DNA of 64,000 bases from Ruminimicrobiellum sp045223915 (GTDB taxonomy: Bacteria; Elusimicrobiota; Endomicrobiia; Endomicrobiales; Endomicrobiaceae): positions 72,588-136,587 of the forward strand of contig JBGUZU010000005.1 in assembly GCA_045223915.1 (NCBI GenBank), in the 5' to 3' direction. Shown here in pieces: positions 1 to 12,000 of this stretch (position 1 is the first letter of the stretch; each line of letters starts with the position of its first letter). Position numbers and translations under genes: made by a program. Under the pieces are notes generated by a model. The model was given only the letters and a program-made list of their open reading frames with translations, did no database searches and was not told where the DNA came from.

Positions 1-489
1 AATCATATATTCAGAACAATGCAAGAAAAAAATGCTTCTTTTAAACCTATAACTCCGGTTCAATATTTGGACAAATTTCCCGTAAATCAAGTTTGTCAAC
101 CTTCACCTTCATCATGGGGTGATGAGGGATATTATAAAGTATGGTTGAATCCTAAAAACGATTGGATATATAAACATTTAAATATGGCGGCAGACAGAAT
201 GGTGGAAATTGCAACATCAAATCAATCTGCCGACGGAATAAGATTGAGAGCTTTGAATCAAGCTGCAAGAGAATTGTTACTGGCACAATCTTCGGATTGG
301 GCATTTATTATGACGACCGGAACAATGGTTGAATATGCGGAAAAGAGAACAAAAGAACACATATATAACTTCACCACATTATATAACCAAATAAAAAACA
401 ATTCTATTGACGAAGGCTTCCTTTCTAACTTAGAATATGTAAACAATATCTTTTCCGATATTGATTACAGAGTATATATAAGAAATTAA
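1..489 (+). CDS. GH57 1,4-alpha-glucan branching enzyme, C-terminal fragment (cut by window edge)
   Basis: The frame is open to the left edge of the window, so only about the last 162 residues are present and the true start lies outside. The segment SSDWAFIMTTGTMVEYAEKR followed by a helical tail matches the C-terminal helical (DUF1957-type) region of family GH57 alpha-1,4-glucan branching enzymes. These form alpha-1,6 branches in cytoplasmic glycogen. The catalytic (beta/alpha)7 barrel is outside the window, so activity cannot be judged. The next gene follows after 5 bases, which suggests co-transcription with the HD-GYP sensor. The family assignment is by recalled motif; confidence is good for the family and lower for branching enzyme versus another GH57 member. 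Confidence 0.8.
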   Translation, partial: NHIFRTMQEKNASFKPITPVQYLDKFPVNQVCQPSPSSWGDEGYYKVWLNPKNDWIYKHLNMAADRMVEIATSNQSADGIRLRALNQAARELLLAQSSDWAFIMTTGTMVEYAEKRTKEHIYNFTTLYNQIKNNSIDEGFLSNLEYVNNIFSDIDYRVYIRN

Positions 490-494
490 ATAAA

Positions 495-1739
495 ATGTTA
501 TTAACAACAACAAATATTTTAATAACTATCGCATTTAGTGTTGCTGTAATATTGTTAATTTATATGTTTTTACAAAACAGAAAATTACAATATAGAGTTG
601 CTAAATTAAGATATCAAATAAATTCAACAGAAGAGAAACTGCAACTTCATACAATTGATATAGATAATTTGATAATGATGTTGGCCAGTATTCATGAATT
701 CGGGGTTACTGCTACAGGTCTTTTGTCTAAAGAAGAAGTATCTCAAACCGTTGTTGATACTGCATGTTCAATTATTCATTCCGATTTGGCATCATTGATG
801 CTTATTAATCCGGAAAATGAACTTTATATTATATCCTCGAAGGGATTGTCGGAAAAAGTAAAAAAAGAAACGAAAATGAAAATCGGTGAAGGTATTGCCG
901 GAAGAGTGGCAAGTACCGGGAAATATATTTTCGTTGAAAATATTGAAACAGATGTCAGGTTTTTAAGACCTAATGACGATGACAGATATGTTTCAAAATC
1001 CTTTATTTCCGTTCCTTTGAAAGTAAAGAGCAGAGTGATAGGTGTATTGAATATAAACTCTCCTAAAAACAAAAAACAATTTAATGATAGAGATCTGAAA
1101 TTGATTACAATTTTGGCAGATCAGGCAGCAATGAGATTGGATAATATAGAACTATTCAATAATTTGCAGTCTTTTTATTTCGAAATGGTTCAAACATTAG
1201 CAAGAACGATAGATGCAAAAGATGCATATACTTTTGATCATGCCGACAGAGCAAGAAAATATGCCAAAGCGATAGCTGTTAAAATGAATTTACCATATAC
1301 GATTGTAAGAAATATAGAATATGCGGCACTTATGCATGATATCGGTAAAATAGGAATTGCCGATAATATATTATTGAAGAAAGAAAAGTTAACAGAAAAA
1401 GAAATAAAAATGTTAAGAACACATCCTATAATAGGAAATAAAATTTTGGCTCCCGTTAAGTTTTTGTCACCGGTAGCTCCAATGGTTTTATATCATCAGG
1501 AGTGGTATGACGGTTCAGGGTATCCTGAAGGACTTGCAAAAGAAGAAATTCCGTTGGGTGCAAGAATAGTTGCCGTAATAGATGCTTATGATGCAATGAC
1601 TTCGGATCGTCCGTATAGAAAGGCATTGCCCATAAAAACTGCAGTTAAAGAATTGAAAGAGGGAGCAGGTACGCAGTTTGATCCGAAAATAGTAGATATA
1701 TTTATTAATATTTTGAAGGAAGAAAAACTTTTAGATTGA
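495..1739 (+). CDS. Membrane-anchored GAF / HD-GYP cyclic-di-GMP phosphodiesterase
   Basis: The protein has 414 residues. One N-terminal membrane segment (about 7-26) is followed by a short coiled linker, a GAF sensor domain (about 70-215) and an HD-GYP domain (about 235-405). The HD pair is at H281-D282 in LMHDIGKIGIAD. The signature GYP lies at 342-344 within YDGSGYP, with an upstream YHQE, and DAYDAMTSDRPYR follows. HD-GYP proteins with an intact GYP usually hydrolyse cyclic-di-GMP in the cytoplasm. The GAF ligand is unknown. The gene lies between the GH57 gene and rsmI with spacings of 5 and 1 bases, so it is probably in one operon. No GGDEF cyclase is in this window; the PilZ protein at 60990 is a possible reader of the same signal. 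Confidence 0.92.
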   Translation: MLLTTTNILITIAFSVAVILLIYMFLQNRKLQYRVAKLRYQINSTEEKLQLHTIDIDNLIMMLASIHEFGVTATGLLSKEEVSQTVVDTACSIIHSDLASLMLINPENELYIISSKGLSEKVKKETKMKIGEGIAGRVASTGKYIFVENIETDVRFLRPNDDDRYVSKSFISVPLKVKSRVIGVLNINSPKNKKQFNDRDLKLITILADQAAMRLDNIELFNNLQSFYFEMVQTLARTIDAKDAYTFDHADRARKYAKAIAVKMNLPYTIVRNIEYAALMHDIGKIGIADNILLKKEKLTEKEIKMLRTHPIIGNKILAPVKFLSPVAPMVLYHQEWYDGSGYPEGLAKEEIPLGARIVAVIDAYDAMTSDRPYRKALPIKTAVKELKEGAGTQFDPKIVDIFINILKEEKLLD

Positions 1740-1740
1740 T

Positions 1741-2451
1741 ATGAGTAATGCAACTTTATTTGTAGTTCCAACTCCGATAGGAAATTTGGAAGATATAACT
1801 TTAAGAGCAATAAGAATATTGCAAGAAGTTGATACTGTAGTTTGCGAAGACACAAGACAGACAATTAAATTATTATCTCATTTAAAAATATCAAAACCGT
1901 TAATCAGTTTTTATACACAAAATCAATTAAGAAGAATACCTCAAATAATTTCTATGCTTGAAAACGGTAAAAGTGTTGCTTTGGTTTCGGATTGCGGAAC
2001 GCCTGCGATTTCCGATCCCGGATATTACCTTATAAAAGAAGCCATAGATAAAAATATAAATGTTGTTCCGTTACCGGGAGCATGTGCTTTGATAACGGCT
2101 CTAGTAGGTTCCGGGCTTACTACCGATTCATTTGTCTTTCTTGGATTTTTAAAGAAAAAAACAGGAAAGATGAAGAAAGAATTGGAGCAGGCAAAATCTA
2201 TTCAAAAAACAATTGTTTTTTATGAATCTCCACACAGGATTTTAAAAACTTTAGATGTTTGCAAAGAAGTATTCGGTGAACAAACTAAAATTGTTTTAGC
2301 AAGAGAACTTACAAAAAAATTCGAAGAATTTATAAGAGGAACGATTAAATCCGTTTCCGAAGAAATGACAAACAGAGAGATACTCGGTGAATTTATTGTT
2401 TTGGTTGAACCGTTACAAGAAAAATTATCGGCAACTGATTCCGAAGACTGA
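1741..2451 (+). CDS. rsmI: 16S rRNA (cytidine1402-2'-O)-methyltransferase RsmI
   Basis: This 236-residue protein methylates the ribose of C1402 in the decoding centre of 16S rRNA, using SAM. The N-terminus VVPTPIGNLEDITLRA is the family signature. CEDTRQT, SDCGTPAISDPG, PLPGACA and the later FYESPHRI segment are all present in the usual order of the tetrapyrrole-methylase fold. Length is slightly short of the usual 270-290 residues because the C-terminal tail after the VLVEP strand is short. The ATG is one base after the stop of the HD-GYP gene, consistent with translational coupling. No terminator is obvious after it. Confidence 0.95.
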   Translation: MSNATLFVVPTPIGNLEDITLRAIRILQEVDTVVCEDTRQTIKLLSHLKISKPLISFYTQNQLRRIPQIISMLENGKSVALVSDCGTPAISDPGYYLIKEAIDKNINVVPLPGACALITALVGSGLTTDSFVFLGFLKKKTGKMKKELEQAKSIQKTIVFYESPHRILKTLDVCKEVFGEQTKIVLARELTKKFEEFIRGTIKSVSEEMTNREILGEFIVLVEPLQEKLSATDSED

Positions 2452-2479
2452 TATTTTACATCTTTTTTACATGTTTTTG

Positions 2480-2508
2480 TTGAAAAATCAATATATATAG
2501 ACTATAAT
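2480..2508 (+). promoter_or_regulatory. Consensus sigma-70-type promoter
   Basis: TTGAAA at 2480-2485 and TATAAT at 2503-2508 are separated by exactly 17 bases. The expected transcription start, about 7 bases after the -10 box, falls on or next to the ATG at 2515, so the transcript would have essentially no leader. The promoter starts the unit made of the small membrane-protein gene and possibly the giant gene. Confidence 0.75.
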
Positions 2509-2514
2509 TATCAT

Positions 2515-3015
2515 ATGAAAGTGTCTTTAAAAAATAAAGCATTATCATTTTTTGTTGTGCTTTTTTTGATGTTTAATTTTATGTCTTTGACAATAACAAA
2601 CATCAGCAATACGGACGTTGTTAAGTCGAGCATATTTGAACATTTTTTTGCCGTGAAAACATTTTCGGATGATATAATAGCCAATATGCTTTCACAAAAG
2701 ATGAATGGCACCAAACAACAAAAAAGTAACAAAGATACCGATAAAAAAGATTTTAACAAAATAACCGAATTTTTGGTACCTTCGATAGTATATAAGACAT
2801 TGTTAAATTCCGGTTTTAGTTTTAATAATGTCAATAATGGTGTTCTTTTCTTAATAAATTATTTGAGTAAAGAAATAGAATATCCGTTAAAAATACCATT
2901 TTGGCTGTTAAGCGTTTTTCTGCTATTATTAACAAAAATATTATTTAATGTTTTACCTAGATCTATATCAGTTGATTATAATAAAATGAATATAGAAAGG
3001 GCTTGTATTGTGTAA
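2515..3015 (+). CDS. Small putative membrane protein of unknown function
   Basis: I do not recognise this 166-residue protein. Residues about 8-28 form a signal-like hydrophobic segment (FFVVLFLMFNFM). A polar, Lys/Asp/Asn-rich stretch occupies about 55-80. A second strong hydrophobic segment (IPFWLLSVFLLLLTKILF) lies at about 128-145, leaving a short basic tail. It is probably an inner-membrane protein with a loop of about 100 residues outside. The start is supported by the consensus promoter directly upstream, although no Shine-Dalgarno sequence fits. The stop codon TAA (3013-3015) lies inside the loop of the hairpin at 3001-3028. Its position just before the giant gene suggests a linked role, for example in export or anchoring, but that is inference. 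Confidence 0.6.
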   Translation: MKVSLKNKALSFFVVLFLMFNFMSLTITNISNTDVVKSSIFEHFFAVKTFSDDIIANMLSQKMNGTKQQKSNKDTDKKDFNKITEFLVPSIVYKTLLNSGFSFNNVNNGVLFLINYLSKEIEYPLKIPFWLLSVFLLLLTKILFNVLPRSISVDYNKMNIERACIV

Positions 3016-3035
3016 AAACAATACAAGCTTTTTTT
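3001..3035 (+). terminator. Terminator-like or attenuator hairpin before the giant gene
   Basis: A perfect 10-bp stem (GCTTGTATTG at 3001-3010, CAATACAAGC at 3019-3028) with an 8-base loop is followed by seven T residues. The ribosome binding site of the giant gene (GGAGG, 3039-3043) begins only a few bases later, so no promoter fits between. The giant gene is therefore either read through this structure or starts from a promoter inside the preceding gene; a TATAAT at 2977-2982 is a candidate -10 box. Confidence 0.75.
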
Positions 3036-3047
3036 ATTGGAGGTAAT

Positions 3048-6000
3048 ATGAAAATTTTTATAAAAACCCAAAAGTTTATAAGTGTTATAACAGCACTTTG
3101 TTTGTTGATATCTTTTGTTATAGGACCTACTGCAGCCAATGCTATGACAAATGAAGAAGCGACGGCAAAATACAAACAAATATTCAAAGATTTCATGTTG
3201 CCTTACAATTACGGTCAAATAACGAGTTCTCATTATGCAGGAACAGACAGGGTAATAATAAATATACAAGATTTGCATTGTCATCCAAAAGTTCAAAAAA
3301 ACATCAGTAACATAATAGAAATATTCGATAAAAGTTTCGGAGTAAAAAAAGTTTACTTGGAAGGTGTTTACGGACAGTTGAGCACGAGATGGATAACAGA
3401 CAGAATAGATAATGTAAAGAAAGGTGAAATCTTAGAAAAAATGTTGGAAACCGGAAGATTGACAGGTGCGGAATATTATAGTGCAATAAGCGGTAAAACG
3501 GAAATAATAAGCGGATTGGAAGAAAAAATTCCGTATTTGGAAAATTTAAAAAGATTCGGGGAAATAGTAGAAAATCAAGAAAAAATAAATGTAATATTAA
3601 AAGCAATCGATGAATCTTTATCTAAAGTAAAGCAACAATATTATACTAAAAGACAATATAAATTAGAGGAACTTTCACAAAATTATAGAGAAGGTACAAT
3701 AACTCCACAGAAATATTATGCTTTGTTATCAAAACATATAGAAAAGTTGGGAATAGATTTAAGTAAATATGAAAACACATTTACCTATATAATGCTTTTG
3801 GAAATGCAAAAGAATTTAGATTATTCAAAAATAACTACCGAATTGCAAAATTTAATTTTATTATTGAGAGAAAATTTAGCAAATTCAGCATATCAGATGT
3901 TGGTAGATAATACCGAAAATTTTTCAAAGATAGATAAGTTGTACGGATATATAGTAAGAATAAGCAGAGAATTGGGGTTGGATTTAACGGTAAATTTTCC
4001 TAATTTGGATAATTATTTCGGCTATATAGAATTCAGTCAAAAAATAAATCCTTTGGAATTGATAGTTGAAGAAAAAAAACTAACGGAAGAAATAAATACA
4101 AGATTTTCGGAAACAAAAGCACAAAGAGAAATTGTGTTTCTTACAAATTTTGAAAAATATTTGAAAGATTATGTAAGCAGTAAAATTACATCCGATGATT
4201 ATGAATATTATGAAAAAAATATAGATACATTTAGACAATTATGGAACAAGTATGTAGATGACAGGGTATTAAGTTTGTTGGATGAATACCTTGCCGAAGC
4301 CGATAAATTCTATAAAATAAACAACGACAGAAATATATATTTTACCAACAATATTTTTACGGAAAAAAATGTGTTGGGTAAACTTGAGACAGAAGTTGAA
4401 GCAAAAGGTGACGTAAACAAAATAATAGACAATATGAAAGGTGTAAAAGAAGTAGATGTTGTAATAACCGGAGGTTTCCATTCTCAAACAGTAACGGAGA
4501 TATTGAAAAATCACGGAGTAAGTTATATTGTTATAACACCTAACGTTACCGATGGCGTTAAACTTGCCGAAGAAACATATTATGAAATAGCAAAAGAACA
4601 AAGTAAAATATCTTTCCAAGCATTGGCAACATTACCGTTTTCCGCATATCCCGAAAATCTTAGAGTAAGAGCTGCCGTAATTGCATTTGGAAGAGATATA
4701 GCAAAAGAAATTTTCCCGAATAAGATAGCTGAAATAGATTCAATAGATACTAAAACTTTTACGGAAGAAGAAACAAATTTAGCACAGCAAATGAAAGATA
4801 CAAGAGAAATTATTTCGGCAAAGTTGTTAGAATCCGATGATAATGGTAATGTCGTAAAAGCAATTTTAGAATTAATAAATAAATATAGCGATAAGCCTGT
4901 GTCAGAAGATTTTTTAAACAAAATAGAGAATACGGAAAATTTTAAAAAATTGCTCGAGAATGTGGAAAGCTTACAAGAAGCTATCAATACTTTAGAAAAA
5001 GATAAATTGGGTCAGGCAATTGCCTTGTTAACAAAAACAGTTGGAGAATATATATCTTATGTTGAACAGACTGTAGTGCCTTCGACTGAAGAACAAGTTT
5101 CGACAGAACAACAAGAGCAAAGACAAAAACAGGAATTGATAAAAAAGATAAATGCTGTAAATCTTTCTTTTTTAGACTCGAAATTATTGGAAGATTTAAG
5201 AGAGGAAACCAGGGATAAACTTGATGAAATTCATAGAAAATTTGATGGAAAAGAAATAGAAAGTTTAAGCCTTGCAGAACTGGAAGAATATTGGAAATTG
5301 AAAAAGGAAATATTGACAATTTTTGAACCGAAAGACGAAAAAGGTGTAAAATCCGTTCTTGAAGAGGTTTTTGCCGATATAGAAGTGTTTGTTAGTTTTA
5401 TAGGAAATTCTGCTCCTAAAGGTGATTATGCAAAAATAGCTCTATCTGTTTCTTCTTCTCTTGCTAAGCAACTTAGTCAAAAACTTGGTAGAAGTAGGTT
5501 GGGAATTATTTCGAGTACAACAACCGATGAAGGTAGTATAGATGCCATATCAACAATTGTTGCTCAAATGTATGATGCTTTAATGATATATGTTACTGCA
5601 ATAGACTACTTAAAATATGTTGATCCTAAAAAATATCCCGGTTCAAAATATTATCAAGAGATACAAAAACTTGTCGGAAAAATAGATAAGGAATCTTTAA
5701 TAAAAGATGGAACGAATTTGGAAGATTTTTTAACCGCTTTCAAATTTGTTGCGGAAAACGGTGATATATATTCAAAGTCTGTTGCAAAAGCAAATAATAC
5801 TGATTCTTCGAATGTAGCGGTTATAATCGGTGGAGGTAATGTTGCATTAAAAGACGATTTAAAAAATGCAATGGATGAAAAAAATGAAGTCTTTTTAATA
5901 AATAGCCGGACATTGGCAAAACAATCTCAGGCTCCGGCAATAGATCATAAAAAATTAATGGATTTAAATAGTCCTTATGCCGTAAGTAATGCTGTTCAAT

Positions 6001-9000
6001 TTGTTTTAAATATAATTGATTTGTTCAACAAAAAAGCAATTTCTTTTAATGATAAAGGTGATATTATTGTTAATTTGCCGGAACTTGAATTTACAAGTGA
6101 AGAAAAAGAAAGTATTTCACGTTTGGAAGAAAAAAAGAAACAATTAGCTGAATTAAGAGCAAAAAACGATGAGAACGAAACAGGTGAAATAAGAAAACTG
6201 GAAAAAGAAATTGACGAGATGGAAGAATCTTTGGATCAGTTGAAGATATTTTATTATTTATTAAAAGAGAAAATATTATCGGATCAAGCAAAATATTCCG
6301 ATTTAATAACATTAACAAAAGATTTATTGAAGAAGTTTTTGGAATTGAGTGAGGATATAGGTAAAGATGTTATTACAAGAGAAGATTTACATGGAATAAA
6401 AATTCATATTTTTGATATGGAAGATGAACACGGCGAAACCGCAGATGAAGAAGAAATTTACAGAAAAGCAGCCGAAAAAGTTGCAAGTAATATCTTTGAT
6501 TTTCTTGAAAATATTTCTTTCTTCAAAAAAGCATTGACTCATTCAGATGAAGAGTTTAAAAAAAATCTTACCGAGGAATCCGTAACAAGTGAAAGAATAG
6601 AAAGAGAAGCTTTTGATTTACAATATGCCATAAAGCATGGTTACGTAGAAAATGCCGGAGTAGAAGAGATAAAAACAGCAGGTGGGACAACGACAAGAAC
6701 AGTCTATAAATTGAAAGGAACAGATACATCCAAACATTATTCCAAATTTATTTTGAGTGATGGTGTTGACGGCATAACCGATGAGTTTAGAACAGATGTT
6801 GATGATTATGCTATAGATCCGATGTTTGTTGTTTATGAAGATGGCTCTGTAGGATTTATGACACAACAAGATTTTAAAAATGTATATGGGAAAAAGAAAA
6901 AAGGTAAGTTCAAAGTAACAAAAGAGCCGACTAAAGTAAAAGTTTGCTTTTTAAATCCACGAACGATTATTCAAACAAAAGAAGGTAGAGTTACTGTTCA
7001 TTCAAATGAAATTGTTGTACAAAGGGAAACAGATGACGGTGATGTCAGTATATATGCAATGTCTATTTCCAGTTTCGAAAGATTATATCCCATGAGTAAA
7101 CCGGAGAATAGAAGTTTTTACGAGCAAAACGAAGAAGAAATAAAAAGGTTAAGAAATGCACAAGAAAGCATAAGTCAAATGCAGAGAAGTACCCAACAAC
7201 AAAAACCTGCAGCACCAAAAGTACAAAAAAGCAAAAAGATGAAGATAAGAAATATAATTGCAAGTTTGTTTGTTACCGCGGTATTGATTTTTTCTTCGTT
7301 GAACATTTCGAACTATTTTAATTCTGTAACACCGGAAACTGCCCCGGTACAAGAAGTTACTGCCGTTCAAGAAGAACAGCCAATCATATATTCAACTCCA
7401 AATATTAAACAGATTTCAGCTTCCGATGAAATGCTAGATCAACTTTATAGTAGTTTTGGTGAAAACAATTCTATGTTCGCACCTAAGGATAAGGATGAAC
7501 TAAAATATTCCCTTATACAATCTGAAAAAGTTAGTACCTTCTTTCAAAGTGATATGGGTAGGGTATTAAGTGCTTTAAGATTTGTAGATGGCTATGATAA
7601 TGCTCCGGAAATAATTTTTATGAAAACGGATTCTAAAGATCCAAATTTTTTGGGAAGTGCTTGTGCTCATTCTGTAAAAATAAACGGAGAAAGAAAAGAT
7701 TTTATCATAATTCCGGTTAATTATAATGATGATGATACTTTTGTCCTTGAACATCAGATATTTTCAACACTTGTCCATGAAATAACACATCTTGTAAATA
7801 AAGATAAAGTTGATGCCGGTTTAATGTCGAAATTACAGGATGAGTATGAAGCAACAAGAAACGGACATATAGCTTTAACTTTTGGAGTTGTGAATTTTTC
7901 AAATTTTGAGGATGAAGCAGAAAAGGTTGGAACATTTACGGAATATTTAAGAAAAATATTTGATAAATTTTCTCAAGATTCAGAGTATGATGTTACTTTT
8001 GAAGAAGTATATGAAAACTATGCTCAAAATTGGATGAGAGATTATGGACTTAAAATAATTACACAAAATCAAGGAACCGCAACAAATTTTTTTAAAACAT
8101 CCTTTGGCAACTTATACTATGGTAATGTCGAGGAAGGTGTCAAGTCTGAGGATGGTACAAAAAATCTTGTAATGATAGAAATATTTGATACAAAGCACAA
8201 AAAGAATGGTATTTATGCGGTAATAGATGAAGATGGAAATTTAACCATACAAGAATATGTGAAAATAGAGAATATTTATGAGGACGGTTCTCAGGATGAA
8301 GTACAGTTTGAAGCAACAAAAGACGGTAAAAAAACGAGAGTTAAAGCTAAAAAAAGTTCAAAGAAAGAAGTAAAACAACCGGAAAAAACACCTGAGCGGA
8401 AGAGATGGGAAGAATTTTATGAAATCTTTCAAAGAGCTCCGATTAGCAGCAATAGAGTTAATAAGGCGGCTATAATAGGAGCTTTTGCAAGGATTGCAAC
8501 AGATTTAAATGTTTCAAGAGAAATGTTAGATAAAATTTTATTGCCATTAGCAAGGGAACTTTCTGAAAGAAGAATTGATAATATATCTACAGAGGCAAAT
8601 AAATTAACTTTTAAAATATTGTTAAGTGAATATTTTCAAGGAAATAAACTGACAAAAAGCAGGATGACGGATTATGAAGATGCTATGAAAATGGGAAGAT
8701 TGCTTTACTACACAATAGGAGATAAGGCTGCTGATTTAACCGAACAACAAATAGATCAAATACTCCCATTATTGATGGATATATATTACAAAGGATTAGA
8801 ACAACTACACTCACGAAATACCGTAACGGACAAAACAGGCTTTTATTGTCTTTTAGGTATGGAAGAAGAATGTACAAATGAGGGCTGGGAATCGATTTTT
8901 AAATTGTTAGAAATTAATCCTAAAAGAGATTATTTTAAATGTACCGGAGATTATTCTGATGATAAAGTTACCATAAATGGATGGTTGGATACTATTAGAT

Positions 9001-12000
9001 TTTATCCTGAGAATAAAGCTAAATACGGATTAGAAAATATGTATGCAATGTATTCCGGGCATGGACAACCGACATATTTATCTACAGGTGAACACAATTT
9101 AAAGGTAGAAGATATCGTTGAAGCCTTAGTGGATGCAAGGAGAAAAGGTGCTGTTTTAAGTGAAATAACATTGGATTTGGCAACATGTTGGTCATATTTT
9201 TCATCAATAAATATAATAGAACAATTAAAAAAACGATTAGAAGAGGAGAATCTTGAACCATCTTTTCCGAATATAGTGACCGATGCCGGTTATGAAAGTC
9301 TGAAAGGTAAGTTTATAGATATGAAGAATTCTCCTGTTTCAATTAGTTCGACAGATCTTGTTAGCGGAAGCTCAAATGTAACATTGAGTAACAAGGAAGT
9401 ATCTTTAATAGAATATATTTTAGCACACAAGACTGAATTGGCAGAACGAGAAAAAAAAGGCTTATCTTTAGCCGATTTTCATAATGCGGAAAGAGCATCC
9501 GCGAATTATACCGTTTTTGCTGTAACGAATGAAGAAATGGAAAATTTGTTTGATGATTTGAGACAAAATGTTTTTGAAATATTAGGCCTTTCTTCGGATG
9601 AAATTACTTATGGTACGAAAGAAATGGAGATAACAGAATATCTTGATAGATACGAAGAACATGAACGCACTGTTCTTGTACAAAGATGGTTAGCGAAGAA
9701 GGGGAATATGATATATATGGAACTCCTTCTTGCTAAAACTAAAGCAATTTTAGATTGGATTGGTAATACTAAAATAATAAGAGCTTTATATAAAGACAAA
9801 GCGGGTGAAAATTTTAAAAATACGAAACTTGGTAAGGCTATTGGTGTAAATCTTGAGACTTTTGCTTTTTGGATGCCGAAATTTGTTGCGGCACATAACT
9901 TTCGTTATGCTTCTCAAGATAGCGGAGCCAGAGCGGTTGTTTGGAGAATCAGATCTTTATCAATAGGGATAGGGATGGGTTTTGGTGTTTTGTCAGCAAT
10001 AATAAATTTAATCAATCCGATAACAGCAACAATTGCGATTCCTGCCATAATAACTACATTGGTAGCTACAGCGTTAACTGCAAATACATTCCATTATTTT
10101 TATGATATAGGTGTTTATAACGGTATAGATCCTTCCGAATTGGAGAACATGATTAATGATATAGACAGAGAACAGGCAATAAGAAATGCTAAATTGGAAG
10201 AGATCCAACCGGGTTTTGGACAACTAATAGAACAAAAAAGCAGAATTATGACCATATCGGAGTTCTTTAAAGAAAAAGGGTTTGTAGGATCGGCTAAGGA
10301 ACTTGGTGATAGTGACGGTATAGCATTAGGCTTATTATCTCATGAACTATTGAAAAACGAAAAAAATGAAGGAATTTTTGTAAAACTTATTTCTGCTATT
10401 TGCCGTACTACGAATATAGCTGATTGGCAAATTGCTTTACGATATTTTGCGGATAGAAAGCCCGAATGGGGACTTGTCGGTGTAACTTCAGATAAGTATA
10501 TGCCTGAACTTGTAGAATATTGTAAAAGAACCAACAAAAAAATATATTTCTTTTTACCGAATGAGACAAAGGAGTATTCTAGAACAAGAGGACAAGCCAA
10601 AGTTGATCCAAGAATTGCAAATAACGAATCTTCAAGAACACGAAATGAATTAAAGTGGTTAAAAGATCACCCGGAAGCTTTGCCATATGTTGAATTTGTT
10701 GTCGGAGCATATGATTTCTTAGATGTAGAAAGTGTAGAAGAATATAATAAATATTTTTCCGATGATAAAAAGACAACAGATACGGTTTCCGCAATGTTAA
10801 GAACACCGGAATTATTTGGCGAACAAACACAATCACGTGCAGAAACTCAAGGAATTAAATTGTTGTCTCAACCAAAGTCGCAAGAAAAAAGAGCAAAAGC
10901 AAGTCCGGCAACCAAACAAGAAAATCAGTTACAGCAGTATTTCTCGATGAATCAAGATCTTGTTACACAGCAACAAGTACTGGATAAAATATTTGATTTG
11001 ATGAAAAATTTGTCAGAAGGACAAAAACAAGAGTTATATGGAACAAATATAGGATATCTTAAGAGATATTTGGGAGTGATTACAGAGTTGGCTAAATACG
11101 GAAATAATTTGGATTTGAGTGATATCCACGATGATCTATATTATTTTATAAATGCAGGAATGATTGCTGATATTGCAATAAGTATATTTGCCCCATATTA
11201 TAAGAAAGAAATAACATATGAGCAATTTAAAACAAAAGTAGATAAGGCTAAAATATTAATGAAATATTTTCGTACAAATGGTTCTGAAAAACATAATTTT
11301 TTGGATTTATTGTGGTTTGGGGATTTAGGATCTTATTTCTTAGAACAAAATAAAGCTTTGGTTGACAGAATATATAGAATCGGTATTGCACTGGATAAAT
11401 TTATAGAGGAACAAAATATTAATATTAGTATAAGTGATAATTTCGGTAGAAATATGGGAGAAATGTTACAGACCGGATTTGAAGCCGGAAAAAGCAACAG
11501 ATATATAATAAGAAATCTAGAAAGTTATTTGAAAGGAGAAATAACACGTTCCGAACTCATGGATAAACTAAAAAATGGAAAAGAGAACATAGAAACAGAT
11601 TACCCTGTTGAAAAACAGCAGATACTAAATCAGATTTTTAATTTGATGAAAAATTTGTCAGAAGAAAACAGACAACAGTTGTCAGAATTAAATATAGATT
11701 CTCTTGATAATTTCTTGGAAATAATTACAGAGTTGACTAAATACGGGAAAGATATAAATGATAGTTATGATGACTTATATTATTTTGTTAAAGAGGGAAT
11801 GATTCCAAGTATTGCAATAGGTATATTTAAACCGTATTTCGAAGGAAAAGAATCAATCAAAAAACTTAAAGAGAACATAAATAAGGTCAGAACTTTGATG
11901 AAATATTTTAAAGGATATCATAATTCCGGATCTAATGTTCCTTGGTATGAAGATATGCAAACTAACTTGTTTGAACAAAATAAGGCTTTAGTTGATAGAG

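Noticed and set aside
5820..5850. A Rossmann or SLOG-type nucleotide-binding domain at GGGN (about residue 928 of the giant protein)
   Set aside because: Only a short glycine-rich strand (VAVIIGGGNVAL) is seen and the surrounding helices did not match a family I can name.
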